A stretch of DNA of 64,000 bases from Salvelinus alpinus (Eukaryota; Chordata; Actinopteri; Salmoniformes; Salmonidae), in NCBI RefSeq assembly GCF_045679555.1, contig NC_092091.1, positions 84,139,657 through 84,203,656 of the forward strand. The letters are read 5' to 3'. How positions within the stretch are numbered: the stretch's first letter is position 1; every line of letters begins with the position of its first letter. The position numbers and the translations under genes were made by a program. Positions 45,946-57,830 of the stretch are shown piece after piece. The notes beneath the pieces are model-generated. The model saw only the letters and a program-made list of their open reading frames with translations. It made no database searches and was not told the origin of the DNA.

Positions 45946-46275
45946 AAAAGTCCATATTGATACAGAAACACTAAACCATGATTTAGATGTATTAAGAACA
46001 AGTTGATTGACAAAGTCATGAAAAATGGAATAAACCACATTTTGGCTCTGATAAAAGATATGGCTCTGGGGTCAAAATGATCCATGTCACAACTATGGTT
46101 CAATGTAAATATGTAGTGGGTCTAAAGTTTGTTTTAAATTATCACTCATTAAACACGAATCAATCAACACATGCTTCTCTTTGAACGACTTAATATAATA
46201 TTACACTTTTATGAAATAAATGAAAATAAACGTTTGGTTCCTCAACTGCGTTGCCCACTCCAGTCAGCAGAAAGA
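45945..46275 (+). promoter_or_regulatory. Orphan upstream region of a further zinc-finger unit
   Basis: Matches the reverse complement of 25970-26300, upstream of gene 1, and parts of 40510-40620. It stops at cccactccagtcagcagaaa, before the tgacgtataat motif, where AT-rich LINE 3' sequence begins. It is therefore the start of another plus-strand gene copy cut off by a LINE. Confidence 0.65.
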
Positions 46276-46299
46276 GACGCAGCAGAAGTGCCTCTTTTT

Positions 46300-47990
46300 A
46301 TATTTGATTTGATTTATATATTTTTTTTATTCAAAATGCAGATCTACAATTTACATCATACAAAACAGAACACAGGTATTAACAAGAAAATACTAAAACA
46401 TACAAAAAATATAAATAATTAACTATTCTAGTGTAGTTGTAATCACTCTGAAAAAATCTATAATGATTCAGGAAGATGTTATTGTTGTTGTTATTCACTA
46501 GGATTAATGTTTTAATAAAATAGTTACATTCATTCAGAAAAATGTGTAATTTTGGTATAGAATTTTGGAATTTTTGTTTGTGTATAAAGTATTTGGCAAC
46601 AAGAAAAAAAAAAATGAACAATCATTTCAATGGTCTTGTTATCATTGCAATAGTAACATATTATATCTTTCATGTCAAAAACATGGGTCGTGTTCATAAT
46701 GGTAAATAAGTATTTTTCAAGGTTTTCCCAAAATTCTGACACAAATTTACATTAAAGAACAAGTGGGACAGATTCTCACCTTTTCTTCACAGAAAACGCA
46801 GATATCATCAACAGCCACACATTTGGAAATCATAGAATTACATGGATATACAGTATCTTATGTAAAATTTTAAACTGCACTTCCTTAACTTTGTTTGGTA
46901 TACAATATTTGTAAGGCCTTAACCAGGCATTTTTCCAGACAATGTCAGGAATAATAAGCATGTTCCAGAAACATTTTCCTCTCGGTGGAAGTTGGTTTTG
47001 TGAATGAAGAATTTGTCTTATATATTTATTACAACAAGATTTCTCAAGTAAGCCCACGCCTTCCAATCTGAGTTCTGGATAAACTTTGTGATCATTACCA
47101 AAGCTAAGATGAGTTTTCATGAGTGTAGTTAGACCACTGGGAACGGTTTTGATCACAGAAATAAACTCTCTGAAAGGAATTGGAAACTCTTTCAATGTTA
47201 TAAATTGTTCAAATGTAAGAATATTACCTCTGTTGTCAAAAACATCAAGAACAAAGTCAATATTCCTCTCATGCCAGTTGGGGTAGAACAATGACTTATT
47301 CCTTACAGTTATGTCTGAATTATTCCACAAAAGAGCTTTATGAGGGGAAAAATTGTGTAGGAAACATATTTTCCAGGCCTTAAAGCTTGTTGGTGAAACC
47401 TAGCCAATTTAGCGGGTAATCTTTCAGGAATATAATGACATTTCAGTAAAAATTGAAGACCTCCCACCTTATGAAACACATTATTTGGAATGAAATACCA
47501 TATTGAATCAGTGTTGATCAAACATCTTGTCAATCAGTTGATCTTGAAAGTGTTATTTACGTCACAAGTCCAACACTTCCAGACCTCCTTCAGCTCTTTT
47601 GTTACAGAGGACTGACTTCTTCAATTTGTGAGACTTATTTTTCCAGATGAAGTCAAGAAAGGTCTTGTTGATCTCTTTACAAGTAGCAGGATTTACAAAC
47701 AAAGATGAGGGGTACACAAAACCACACAGTCCCTCTGCCTTGGACAGAAGTACTCTCCCAAGTATAGAAAGATCTCTTTGTAGACAATTATTAAATATAT
47801 TTTTGGTTTTCTTAATTTTAGGAGAGAAATTCATATGTTGTCTGACTGTGGTTTTTTGACAGATGTATTCCTAAATATTTAACACAGTCCTTTACAGGAA
47901 TATTTTCTATTTCTTTATCATCAGAGTCAAATAAACATAAGATTGCTGTACTATATTAACACTGCTAATCCAACAATATTGCTAGGTGCC
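46300..47990 (-). mobile_element. LINE (L1/Tx1-like) ORF2 3' fragment
   Basis: Minus-strand pieces in different frames: KIKKTKNIFNNCLQRDLSIL, GRVLLSKAEGLCGFVYPSSL and FLDFIWKNKSHKLKKSVL (47562-47834), then FYPNWHERNIDFVLDVF, LPPRGKCFWNMLIIPDIVWK and KEVQFKILHKILY (46830-47330), then a cysteine-containing end. These are the C-terminal domain motifs after the reverse transcriptase of fish L1-type LINEs. Stops and shifts separate them and the 5' part is missing. An AT-rich 3' tail lies at 46280-46500. Confidence 0.8.
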
Positions 47991-48194
47991 TGCACACTTG
48001 AATTAAAGGGGAACTACTCTCAAAAATGTACATTTCTTAGATTTTCCCCAAACCTAAAAAGTGGTCTCCTGATTGGTTTAAGTATTGTTATGGACTTAGA
48101 ACAATTGCATTGTTTTTGAGAACAAAAACCCGAAAAAATGAAAAAAAAACTGAATTTGTGAATTTCTGACTCAGTTTCTCTGTTTCAATAAAAG

Positions 48195-49388
48195 GCCTAC
48201 TATTATCCTACTGACCAGTACAGCTTGGGTTGGTCTACTATTATCCTACTGAACAGTACAGTTTGGTTTGGTCTACTATTATCCTATTGAACAGTACAGC
48301 TTGGGTTGGTCTACTATTATCCTACTGAACAGTACAGCTTGGGTTGGTCTACTATTATCCTACTGACCAGTACAGCTTGGGTTGGTCTACTATTATCCTA
48401 CTGAACAGTACAAATTGGGTTGCTCTACTATTATCCTACTGACCAGTACAGCTTGGGTTGGTCTACTATTATCCTACTGAACAGTACAGCTTGGGTTGGT
48501 CTACTATTATCCTACTGAACAGTACAGCTTGGGTTGGTCTACTATTATCCTACTGAACAGTACAGCTTGGGTTGGTCTTCTATTATCCTACTGACCAGTA
48601 CAGCTTGGGTTGGTCTACTATTATCCTACTATTATCCTACTGAACAGTACAGCTTGAGTTGGTCTACTATTATCCTACTGACCAGTACAGCTTGGGTTGG
48701 CCTACTATTATCCTACTGAACAGTACAGCTTGGGTTGGTCTACTATTATCCTACTTAACAGTACAGCTTGGGTTGGTCTGCTATTATCCTACTGACCAGT
48801 ACAGCTTGGGTTGGCCTACTATTATCCTACTGAACAGTACAGCTTGAGTTGGTCTACTATTATCCTACTGACCAGTACAGCTTGGGTTGGCCTACTATTA
48901 TCCTACTGAACAGTACAGCTTGAGTTGGTCTACTATTATCCTACTGACCAGTACAGCTTGGGTTGGCCTACTATTATCCTACTGACCAGTACAGCTTGGG
49001 TTGGCCTACTATTATCCTACTGAACAGTACAGCTTGAGTTGGTCTACTATTATCCTACTGACCAGTACAGCTTGGGTTGGCCTACTATTATCCTACTGAC
49101 CAGTACAGCTTGGGTTAGTCTACTATTATCCTACTGAACAGTACAGCTTGGGTTGGTCTACTATTATCCTACTGAACAGTACAGCTTGGGTTGGTATACT
49201 ATTATCCTACTGACCAGTACAGCTTGGGTTGGTCTACTATTATCCTACTGAATAGTACAGCTTGGGTTGGTCTACTATTATCCTACTGACCAGTACAGCT
49301 TGGGTTGGCCTACTATTATCCTACTGAACAGTACAGCTTGGGTTGGTCTACTATTATCCTACTGAACAGTACAGCTTGGGTTGGCCTG
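48195..49388. repeat. 38-bp minisatellite, about 31 copies
   Basis: Unit cctactattatcctactgac, cagtacagcttgggttgg with ac/aa and ggcc/ggtc variants. Confidence 0.97.
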
Positions 49389-50180
49389 ACTGTGAAAGAC
49401 CAATATGGGATTCATCATTTTAGGTCATTCAGAGTGTATATCACTGTTTCTCATGCTTTTCACACAGGGTGCCTTTCCTTCTCTGGGCCGTTTGGAAAAT
49501 GTTTTACTAAATTAGAGTACTGTGTACCCACTTCTCCAGGCAGCACTACACCACTGACCTACACAACAGCTTTCAACATACCAGTATTTAGTTTGGAAAC
49601 TTTCAAAAGAAATGCTGGTCTAAATAACACAATATTAAAATATGTCAAATTATCCATTTATTTGTTTAAAAAGTGGTTGCAATGCTGTGAAAAAGTGTTG
49701 TACTCCACTACAGCAGTAAAATAATCGCTATTCTCAAAGTTGAGCTTGTCTTTGCAGGGGGACTCTTATTTAGAAGAAAATAATCTGATGTTGTGCTGCC
49801 AGCATATTATCCTGCTGCTAGCAGAACAGTAATATAAGAGTTTAACCTCAAATATTTGTACAGTGTGAAGTTATTTCCACAAGGGGGCGACAAACGCCAG
49901 TTAATATTCCAGAATAGAGCACCACAGAATTTATAGGCTCCCTTTGCCAAGTGGTCAATTTGGAGTACCTCAGGCCTGGGCCAGGGGTGCGTCCCAAAAG
50001 TATTTACTGCCTCCTGAAGTGTGCACTAATTCACGACTCCCCATAAAGTGTAAAAGCATTGGATTGGTGAAGGCGTAGGTTATAGCACGAGTTTCCAAAC
50101 TAATCAATTCTTGTCAAATCCTGTCCATGAAGGGAAGTGAACAAGTGCACACTTTGGGAGGAAGGAGAGATTATTGGGGT
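49389..50180. other. Unassigned stretch with dispersed-repeat pieces
   Basis: No gene recognised. Pieces such as ccacaagggggcgacaaacg (49880) and gtgcgtcccaaaagtattta (49988) look like interspersed repeat remnants. Confidence 0.4.
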
Positions 50181-50182
50181 AC

Positions 50183-50465
50183 AGACCAGGTATGCAGACG
50201 TTTCCCCAGCCCAGGTATGCAGACGTTTCCCCAGCCCAGGTATGCAGACGTTTCCCCAGCCCAGGTATGTAGACGTTTCCCCAGCCCAGGTATGCAGATG
50301 TTTCCCCAGCCCAGGTATGCAGACGTTTCCCCAGCCCAGGTATGCAGACGTTTCCCCAGCCCAGGTATGCAGACGTTTCCCCAGCCCAGGTATGCAGACG
50401 TTTCCCCAGCCCAGGTATGCAGACGTTTCCCCAGCCCAGGTATGCAGACGTTTCCCCAGCCCAGC
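50183..50465. repeat. 25-bp minisatellite, 11 copies
   Basis: Unit gtatgcagacgtttccccag, cccag. Each junction reads cccag|gtatg, resembling joined acceptor and donor consensus. Confidence 0.96.
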
Positions 50466-50562
50466 ACCACTTCAACCAATATATCATCAAATCCTTTATG
50501 ATTAGACAATTTAACTTCAGGCATTTCAGTGGTGGTCTGGAACAAAATCCTGCAAAGCCTGT

Positions 50563-51476
50563 ATCTCTCCAGGGTTGGTGGGTGACTGTATCTCTCCAGG
50601 GTTGGTGGGTGACTGTATCTCTCCAGGGTTGGTGGGTGACTGTATCTCTCCAGGGTTGGTGGGTGACTGTATCTCTCCAGGGTTGGTGGGTGACTGTATC
50701 TCTCCAGGGTTGGTGGGTGACTGTATCTCTCCAGGGTTGGTGGGTGACTGTATCTCTCCAGGGTTGGTGGGTGACTGTATCTCTCCAGGGTTGGTGGGTG
50801 ACTGTATCTCTCCAGGGTTGGTGGGTGACTGTATCTCTCCAGGGTTGGTGGGTGACTGTATCTCTCCAGTGTTGGTGGGTGACTGTATCTCTCCAGTGTT
50901 GGTGGGTGACTGTATCTCTCCAGTGTTGGTGGGTGACTGTATCTCTCCAGGGTTGGTGGGTGACTGTATCTCTCCAGGGTTGGTGGGTGACTGTATCTCT
51001 CCAGGGTTGGTGGGTGACTGTATCTCTCCAGGGTTGGTGGGTGACTGTATCTCTCCAGGGTTGGTGGGTGACTGTATCTCTCCAGGGTTGGTGGGTGACT
51101 GTATCTCTCCAGGGTTGGTGGGTGACTGTATCTCTCCAGGGTTGGTGGGTGACTGTATCTCTCCAGGGTTGGTGGGTGACTGTATCTCTCCAGGGTTGGT
51201 GGGTGACTGTATCTCTCCAGGGTTGGTGGGTGACTGTATCTCTCCAGGGTTGGTGGGTGACTGTATCTCTCCAGGGTTGGTGGGTGACTGTATCTCTCCA
51301 GGGTTGGTGGGTGACTGTATCTCTCCAGTGTTGGTGGGTGACTGTATCTCTCCAGTGTTGGTGGGTGACTGTATCTCTCCAGGGTTGGTGGGTGACTGTA
51401 TCTCTCCAGGGTTGGTGGGTGACTGTATCTCTCCAGGGTTGGTGGGTGACTGTATCTCTCCACGGTTGGTGGGTGA
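50563..51476. repeat. 27-bp minisatellite, about 34 copies
   Basis: Unit tctctccagggttggtgggt, gactgta, nearly invariant; five copies have agtgttgg. A period of nine codons leaves four or more long frames open on both strands, none with coding support. Confidence 0.97.
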
Positions 51477-51484
51477 CTATCTCT

Positions 51485-52895
51485 ACACACACCAGGACAA
51501 CAATACATCATAGTCTATGTGGAGGATAAATAACTACACACCAGGACAACAATACATCATAGTCTATAGAGGATAAATAACTACACACCAGGACAACAAT
51601 ACATCATAGTCTATGGAGGATAAATAACTACACACCAGGACAACAATACATCATAGTCTATGTGGAGGATAAATAACTACACACCAGGACAACAATACAT
51701 CATTGTCTATGTGGAGGATAAATAACTACACACCAGAACAACAATACAGCATAGTCTATGGAGGATAAATAACTACACACCAGGACAACAATACATCATA
51801 GTCTATATGGAGGATAAATAACTACACACCAGAACAACAATACATCATAGTCTATGTGGAGGATAAATAACTACACACCAGGACAACAATACATCATAGT
51901 CTATATGGAGGATAAATAACTACACACCAGGACAACAATACATCATAGTCTATATGGAGGATAAATAACTACACACCAGGACAACAATACATCATAGTCT
52001 ATATGGAGGATAAATAACTACACACCAGGACAACAATACATCATAGTCTATGGAGGACAAATAACTACACACCAGGACAACAATACATCATAGTCTATGT
52101 GGAGGATAAATAACTACACACCAGGACAACAATACATCATAGTCTATATGGAGGATAAATAACTACACACCAGGACAACAATACATCATAGTCTATGTGG
52201 AGGATAAATAACTACACACCAGACCAACAATACATCATAGTCTATGTGGAGGATAAATAACTACACACCAGGACAACAATACATCATAGTCTATGTGGAG
52301 GATAAATAACTACACACCAGGACAACAATACATCATAGTCTATGTGGAGGATAAATAACTACACACCAGGACAACAATACATCATAGTCTATGGAGGATA
52401 AATAACTACACACCAGAACAACAATACATCATAGTCTATGTGGAGGATAAATAACTACACACCAGGACAACAATACATCATAGTCTATGGAGGATAAATA
52501 ACTACACACCAGGACAACAATACATCATAGTCTATGTGGAGGATAAATAACTACACACCAGGACAACAATACATCATAGTCTATGTGGAGGATAAATAAC
52601 TACACACCAGAACAACAATACATCATAGTCTATGGAGGATAAATAACTACACACCAGGACAACAATACATCATAGTCTATATGGAGGATAAATAACTAAA
52701 CACCAGGACAACAATACATCATAGTCTATGGAGGATAAATAACTACACACCAGGACAACAATACATCATAGTCTATGTGGAGGATAAATAACTACACACC
52801 AGGACAACAATACATCATAGTCTATGGAGGATAAATAACTACACACCAGGACAACAATACATCATAGTCTATGTGGAGGATAAATAACTACATTG
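51485..52895. repeat. 46-49-bp minisatellite, about 29 copies
   Basis: Unit ggataaataactacacacca, ggacaacaatacatcatagt, ctatgtgga, with a 3-bp length variant (ctatgga) and ctatatgga subtypes interspersed. Confidence 0.97.
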
Positions 52896-52975
52896 ATGTC
52901 TTATCTTCTCTCTCTGTTTGTTTGTAGTTTCTCACTGTTTGAATTAGCAGGTGTTATTATTAGCCCCTCATCTGT

Positions 52976-53042
52976 GTGAGAGAGAGAGAGAGAGAGAAAG
53001 ACAGACAGAAAGAGAGGCACAGAGAGAGAGAGAGAGACAGAC
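52976..53042. repeat. (GA)n-rich microsatellite
   Basis: Three gagaga runs separated by acagacagaaa. Confidence 0.9.
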
Positions 53043-53580
53043 AGAAGAGTCCCCTAAGCAAGCTGGACCTGGGGCTCTGTTCACAAACACAAACAGACCC
53101 CACAGAGCCCCAGGACAGCAAACATATTAGACCCAACCAAATCATGAGAAAACAAAAAGATAATTACTTGACACATTTGAAAGAATTAACAAAAAACAGA
53201 GCAACCTAGAATGCTATTTGGCCCTAAACAGAGAGTACACAGTGGCAGAATACCTGACCACTGTCACTGACCCAAACTTAAGGAAAGCTTTGACTATGTA
53301 CAGACTCAGTGAGCATAGCCTTGCTATTGAGAATGGCCGCCGAGGGCAGACCTCAAATCAAATCAAATTGTATTAGTTATGATCCCCTAACCAACAATGC
53401 AGTTTGAAAAAATATGGATAAGAAATGAAAGTAACAAGTTTTTGAAGAGCAGCAGTAAAATAACAATAGCAGGACTATATACAGGTGGGTACCTGGCTCT
53501 CAAGAGAAGACAGGCTATGTGCACACAGCCCACAAAATGAGGTGGAAACTGAGATGCACTTCCTAACCTCCTGACAAATG
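53043..53580 (+). mobile_element. LINE ORF2 C-terminal fragment with insertion
   Basis: The plus strand reads LDTFERINKKQSN, REYTVAEYLTTVTDPNLRKA, LTMYRLSEHSLAIENGRRGQ. After an interruption it resumes ALKREDRLCAHSPQNEVETE and MHFLTS before a stop, the cysteine/histidine C-terminal end of a LINE ORF2. The interruption (53353-53493) is a dispersed repeat starting caaatcaaatcaaattgtat. Confidence 0.75.
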
Positions 53581-53585
53581 TATGA

Positions 53586-53829
53586 CCAGTTAATTCATAC
53601 TGTATGTTGTAGTCTGTCCAAGAGGGGAATCACACAGACTGATCTCAGTTAATTCATGCTGTATGTTGTAGTCTGTCCAAGAGGGGAATCACACAGACTG
53701 ATCTCAGTTAATTCATACTGTATGTTGTAGTCTGTCCAAGAGGGGAATCACACAGACTGATCTCAGTTAATTCATGCTGTATGTTGTAGTCTGTCCAAGA
53801 GGGGAATCACACAGACTGATCTCAGTTAA
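53586..53829. repeat. 59-bp minisatellite, left part (4 copies)
   Basis: Unit gttaattcatactgtatgtt, gtagtctgtccaagagggga, atcacacagactgatctca. The same array resumes at 55638-55806. Confidence 0.95.
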
Positions 53830-55637
53830 AAACTTCTACTGGGTCACAATCCCGGATCCGGGAGCATCCTCATCAGTAAAAAGCTGACTAGCATAGCCTA
53901 GCATAGCACCACAAGTAAATACTAGCATATAAATATCTTGAAATCACAAGTCCAAGACACCAAATGAAAGATACACATCTTGTGAATCCAGCCATCATTT
54001 CTGATTTTTAAAATGTTTTACAGGGAAGACAATATGTATTTCTATTAGCTAACCACCATAGCAAAAGACTCAACCGCATATTTTCACAATTTTTTTACCG
54101 CATAGATAGCTATCACAAAACCGACCAAATAGATATAGAATTAGTCACTAACCAAGAAACAACTTCATCAGATGACAGTCTTATAACATGTTATACAATA
54201 AATCTATGTTTTGTTCGAAAAATGTGCATATTTCAGGTATAAATCATAGTTTTACATTGCAGCTACAATCACAAATATCACCAAAGCAGCTAGAATAACT
54301 ACAGAGAGCAACGTGAAATACCTAAATACTCATCATAAAACATTTATGAAAAATACATGGTGTACAGCAAATGAAAGACAAACATCTTGTGAATCCAGCC
54401 AATATTTCAGATTTTTACAGCGAAAACACAATATAGCATTATATTAGCTTACTACAATAGCCAACCACACAACCACATTCATTCACCGCAAAGGTAGCGA
54501 TCGCAAAAAAACAGCAAAAGATATAAAATTAATCACTGACCTTGACAAACTTCATCAGATGACAGTCCTATAACATCATGTTACACAATACATATATGTT
54601 TTGTTCGAAAATTTGCATATTTAGCGGTACAAATCGTGGTTTTACAATGTGAATACGTAGTCAAAATGCACAAAATTGTCCGGAGAAATCTTGGACAGTC
54701 ACCTAATCAAATAACTCATCATAAACTTTACTAAAAAATACATGTTGTGCAACAAATGAAAGATACACTAGTTCTTAATGCAACCGCTGTGTTAGATTTA
54801 AAAAAATAACTTTAGTACGACATACAGCTTACGTTATAGCGAGACAGCGCCCAAAATAAGGGCGGAAAATATGACTAAACATTTTCAACAGAAATACGAA
54901 ATAACTTCATAAATGGTTCCTACTTTTGATGAGCTTCCATCAGAATGTTGTACAAGGAGTCCTTTGTCCAGAATAATCGTTGTTTGGTTTTAGAATGTCC
55001 TCTTCTCCTGTCGAATTAGCAACCAAAGCTAGCCATGTGGCGCAAACGTGCCCAACTTCACATGACTCAAAGAAAAGAAAATCCCGAAAATCGCAATAAA
55101 CGTTCAATAAACTGATATAACTCGGTTTTAAAAAACTACTTTATGATGTTATCACATATATCAAATAAAATCAGAGCCGGAGATATCAAACGTCTATACC
55201 GAAAGCTTTTCAGAACGCAATCTGGGGTTCCTTCTCGCGCCTTCCAGACAATGAAAATTCCAGACACGTCATTCCAAAAGCTCTTGTTCGGCCTCAGATC
55301 AAGCTAGACACCCCATTCCACCTCTCACTGCCTGTTGACATCTAGTGGAAGGCGTATGCAGTGCATGTAGATCCATAGATTTCAGGCAAATTAATAGGAA
55401 GGCCCTGGAACAGAGCCTCGATTTCAGATTTTTCACTTCCTAACAGGAAGTTTGCTGCAAAATGAGTTCTGTTTTACTCACAGATATAATTCAAACGGTT
55501 TTAGAAACTAGAGAGTGTTTTCTATCCAATAGTAATAATAATATGCATATTGTACGAGCAAGAATTGAGTACGAGGCAGTTTAATTTGGGCACGATTTTT
55601 TACAAAGTGAAAATAGCGCCCCCCTATTGACAAAAGG
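53830..55637. mobile_element. 1.8-kb element inserted in the 59-bp array
   Basis: Non-coding, AT-rich, beginning aacttctactgggtcacaat and ending atagcgcccccctattgaca. It contains diverged internal copies of a 350-400 bp module at about 53950-54290, 54355-54690 and (partial) 54735-54840, each with caaatgaaagayacacatct type sequence, and in the first two catcagatgacagtcytata and ttttgttcgaaaa. No terminal coding domain; family not identified. Confidence 0.65.
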
Positions 55638-55806
55638 ATAATTCATACTGTATGTTGTAGTCTGTCCAAGAGGGGAATCACACAGACTGATCTCAGATAA
55701 TTCATACTGTATGTTGTAGTCTGTCCAAGAGGGGAATCACACAGACTGATCTCAGTTAATTCATACTGTATGTTGTAGTCTGTCCAAGAGGAGAATCACA
55801 CAAGAC
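55638..55806. repeat. 59-bp minisatellite, right part (3 copies)
   Basis: Same unit as 53586-53829. The last copy ends within 20 bp of the SRCR gene poly(A) signal. Confidence 0.95.
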
Positions 55807-55814
55807 TGACAGCC

Positions 55815-56567
55815 TGTAATTTTATTAAAAGCATTCAGTTGATTACATGGCAGTTTAGAGAGCAACATCATAACAGTAATCTACTTCATAATCAATAATC
55901 TATATCATAACATTTATAATCAATTCAATTATTATCTCTAGACTACTCACAACATTCAAACAATAATCTACACCCCTTTATCCATTTTCTTTTCAAAATA
56001 CAAAGAATGACCAGATGATTATAATAATACATGAACTAATAATAAAGAATCTAAGAGACACTAAATAAGATAAAGAATCTAAGAGACACTAAATAAGATA
56101 AAGAATCTAAGAGACACTAAATAAGATAAAGAATCGAAAAGAACACTAAATAAGATAAAGAATCTAAGAGAACTCTAAAGACATGAAGACAAAAGCAAAA
56201 AGCAAAACCCCATGGAACACAAAACGGACGTAATTTAAAAAAATCAAAACCCCATGCTACCCAAAACCCCATGTTACCAAAACCCCATGTTACCCCAAAC
56301 CCCATGTTACCCCAAACCCAATGTTACCCCAAACCCAATGTTACCCTTGTGGTAAGAAACAAACTAAAAGGAATAATGGTGGTTGCAGTCACTCCTTTTA
56401 GATTCCTTCCAAGGTTCTAGAAAGATAAACTAATTCTGAACTTGTTATTAAAATTAGAACCACTTCAGGTTTGTCACCACATTTTAAACACCAGTCCACT
56501 GCTGACCATCGATTTAAAACACAAAACTGACCTAAGATCAGCATGTAGGATCAGCTTCATTCTACTC
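55815..56567 (-). other. Probable 3' UTR of the SRCR-Ig receptor gene
   Basis: Runs from the tag stop at 56568 to an AATAAA signal on the minus strand (55821-55826). It includes a 28-bp repeat of about 4.5 copies at 56040-56165 (agagacactaaataagataa) and a 15-16 bp repeat at 56230-56345 (aaaccccatgttacccc). The end is inferred from the poly(A) signal only. Confidence 0.45.
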
Positions 56568-56702
56568 CTACTCCGTCCCCTGGGCTGCTCTCTCCTCTCC
56601 CGGTCCAGCTTCAGCTCTGGAGCTCAGAGAGACCATCTCCATGGCATTGACATAAAGATCCATGCTGCTCACCCTGTTCACTCTCTTCTGCCTCCTGGTG
56701 GG
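56568..56702 (-). CDS. SRCR-Ig receptor, last coding exon (cytoplasmic tail)
   Basis: Acceptor gctgtctccctag at 56703, then 44 codons and tag. The tail starts with a basic stop-transfer stretch PTRRQKRVNR, followed by VSSMDLYVNAMEMVSL and an acidic/serine end (EAGPGEERAAQGTE). The Tyr in LYVNA fits the pYxN consensus bound by Grb2-type SH2 domains. It does not fit an ITIM because the +3 residue is Ala. A signalling tail is inferred, not shown. Confidence 0.75.
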   Translation of the reverse strand, partial: PTRRQKRVNRVSSMDLYVNAMEMVSLSSRAEAGPGEERAAQGTE

Positions 56703-56821
56703 CTAGGGAGACAGCACCAACAGTCAGACATTTACTCTCTAGTATCTCCATTCTCTCTCCCTCCCTCTCCTCCTCACCCTCTAGTTTAAATGACTTGTAA
56801 CGTCTGAGTAAATGTCTTTAC

Positions 56822-56910
56822 CTTGTAGTACAGGTAGGAGGTGGTGATGGCTGTCAGTAGGAGCAGCAGCACTACAACGTGTCTGATGATGAAGGCTGGC
56901 AGAGGAGAGG
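56822..56910 (-). CDS. SRCR-Ig receptor, transmembrane exon
   Basis: Acceptor ctgtttgcag, donor aag|gtaaag. 89 nt; with the preceding single base they encode ASPLPAFIIRH followed by VVVLLLLLTAITTSYLYYK, a single membrane-spanning helix. Phase joins the Ig exon upstream and the tail exon downstream. Confidence 0.85.
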
Positions 56911-57013
56911 CTGCAAACAGAAACACCTTTGATGAGGGGACTGATCATCATCACATAGATCTGTGGGAAATCTGTCAATGACAAAGTTATAAGTCTGGTT
57001 CATGTTCAGTTAC

Positions 57014-57334
57014 CTGTGATGGTGAGGGAGAGGAGCTCACTCTCAGAGGAGAAGTCATGAGAGAAAACATAATTGTCATAAACACAGCTGTAGTTCCCTT
57101 GGTGGGAGTCATCTGCAGCAGGGAAGAGGAAGGCAGCAGAGTGATTGACAGCTGTTTGGGTCTGTGTTCTGTTGGAGCCGGTGAACGTGAGGAGGAAGGA
57201 GCCTCCTGGGTACTGTGGCTGAGTGGAGCAGGTGATGGTGAAGCTGTAGCCCCTGAACACCTCGGGCCCCTGGTGGCCCCTGGAGACCCCTCCCATTGAG
57301 TCAGTCAGGAAGATATCAGGCTGGACCAGGAGAT
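57014..57334 (-). CDS. SRCR-Ig receptor, immunoglobulin domain exon
   Basis: Acceptor attgttacag, donor acag|gtaact, 321 nt. Encodes DLLVQPDIFLTD, the first Ig cysteine in YSFTITCSTQ, then AVNHSAAFLFPA and the second cysteine in DDSHQGNYSCVY, followed by a G-strand-like LLSLTIT. One Ig-like fold of about 100 residues just outside the membrane. Candidate N-glycosylation sites NRT, NHS and NYS. Confidence 0.85.
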
Positions 57335-57469
57335 CTGTAACAATAAAAGAGAAGAAGAAAAACCTCTTCAACTAGTTTCCTATAGATATGACAATAACAT
57401 CAGCATGTAACAGTGCTAGCCACCCTCCCTCACAGGGCAACATGAGTAGTGGGCCTACAGTCACTGAGA

Positions 57470-57600
57470 CAACATATGTTGATATCAGGCTTAAGCAGGA
57501 CATCTGGAACAAGAGGAGAGAAAAAGAAAACGTAGCTCCTCAACTACTTTCCTCATTTAGATATGACAATAACATGACATGTGACAGTGGTAGTGAGTAG
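57470..57600 (-). other. Relic duplication of the Ig exon 5' boundary
   Basis: Diverged copy of 57300-57425: gatatcaggcttaagcagga, catctggaac, then intron-like sequence including tagatatgacaataacat. No open Ig exon remains. Confidence 0.6.
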
Positions 57601-57792
57601 AGACGTTCACTGAGATAACACTCAAATACAAAAGCATTCTGGGATATTTAACTTGTATTTCATTCCTACTTGACACCCGTTGATCTATTTAGTAAAGCAG
57701 ACTGACAAGCTAAACAGTCATCATGAGAGGTGCAGAGGAAGTTGTATGAATGAAGGAAATCAGTTGAATATAATTATAATATGTTGATATTT

Positions 57793-57822
57793 CCTGAGCA
57801 GATCACTGTGAGTCCAGGAAGG
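57793..57822 (-). pseudogene. Relic of an SRCR exon 3' end
   Basis: cctgagcagatcactgtgag, tccagga repeats the 3' end of SRCR exon 3 (58154-58185), but the donor GT is GA here (tttcctgag on the plus strand). It sits directly next to the Tc1-derived MITE, on the opposite side from the intact exon. Confidence 0.6.
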
Positions 57823-57830
57823 AGATATAA

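Noticed and set aside
50104-51529. Open frames of 312-462 codons over 50.1-51.5 kb on both strands
   Set aside because: They are produced by 25-bp and 27-bp arrays; four or more frames are open at once, so there is no evidence for one coding frame.
56568-56702. ITIM in the SRCR receptor tail
   Set aside because: The +3 residue after the tyrosine is Ala and the -2 residue is Asp, so the ITIM consensus is not met; a pYxN motif is the better description.
56781-56984. 67-codon minus frame across the transmembrane exon as a separate protein
   Set aside because: It is the wrong frame and ignores clear splice sites; the spliced frame gives a proper transmembrane helix.
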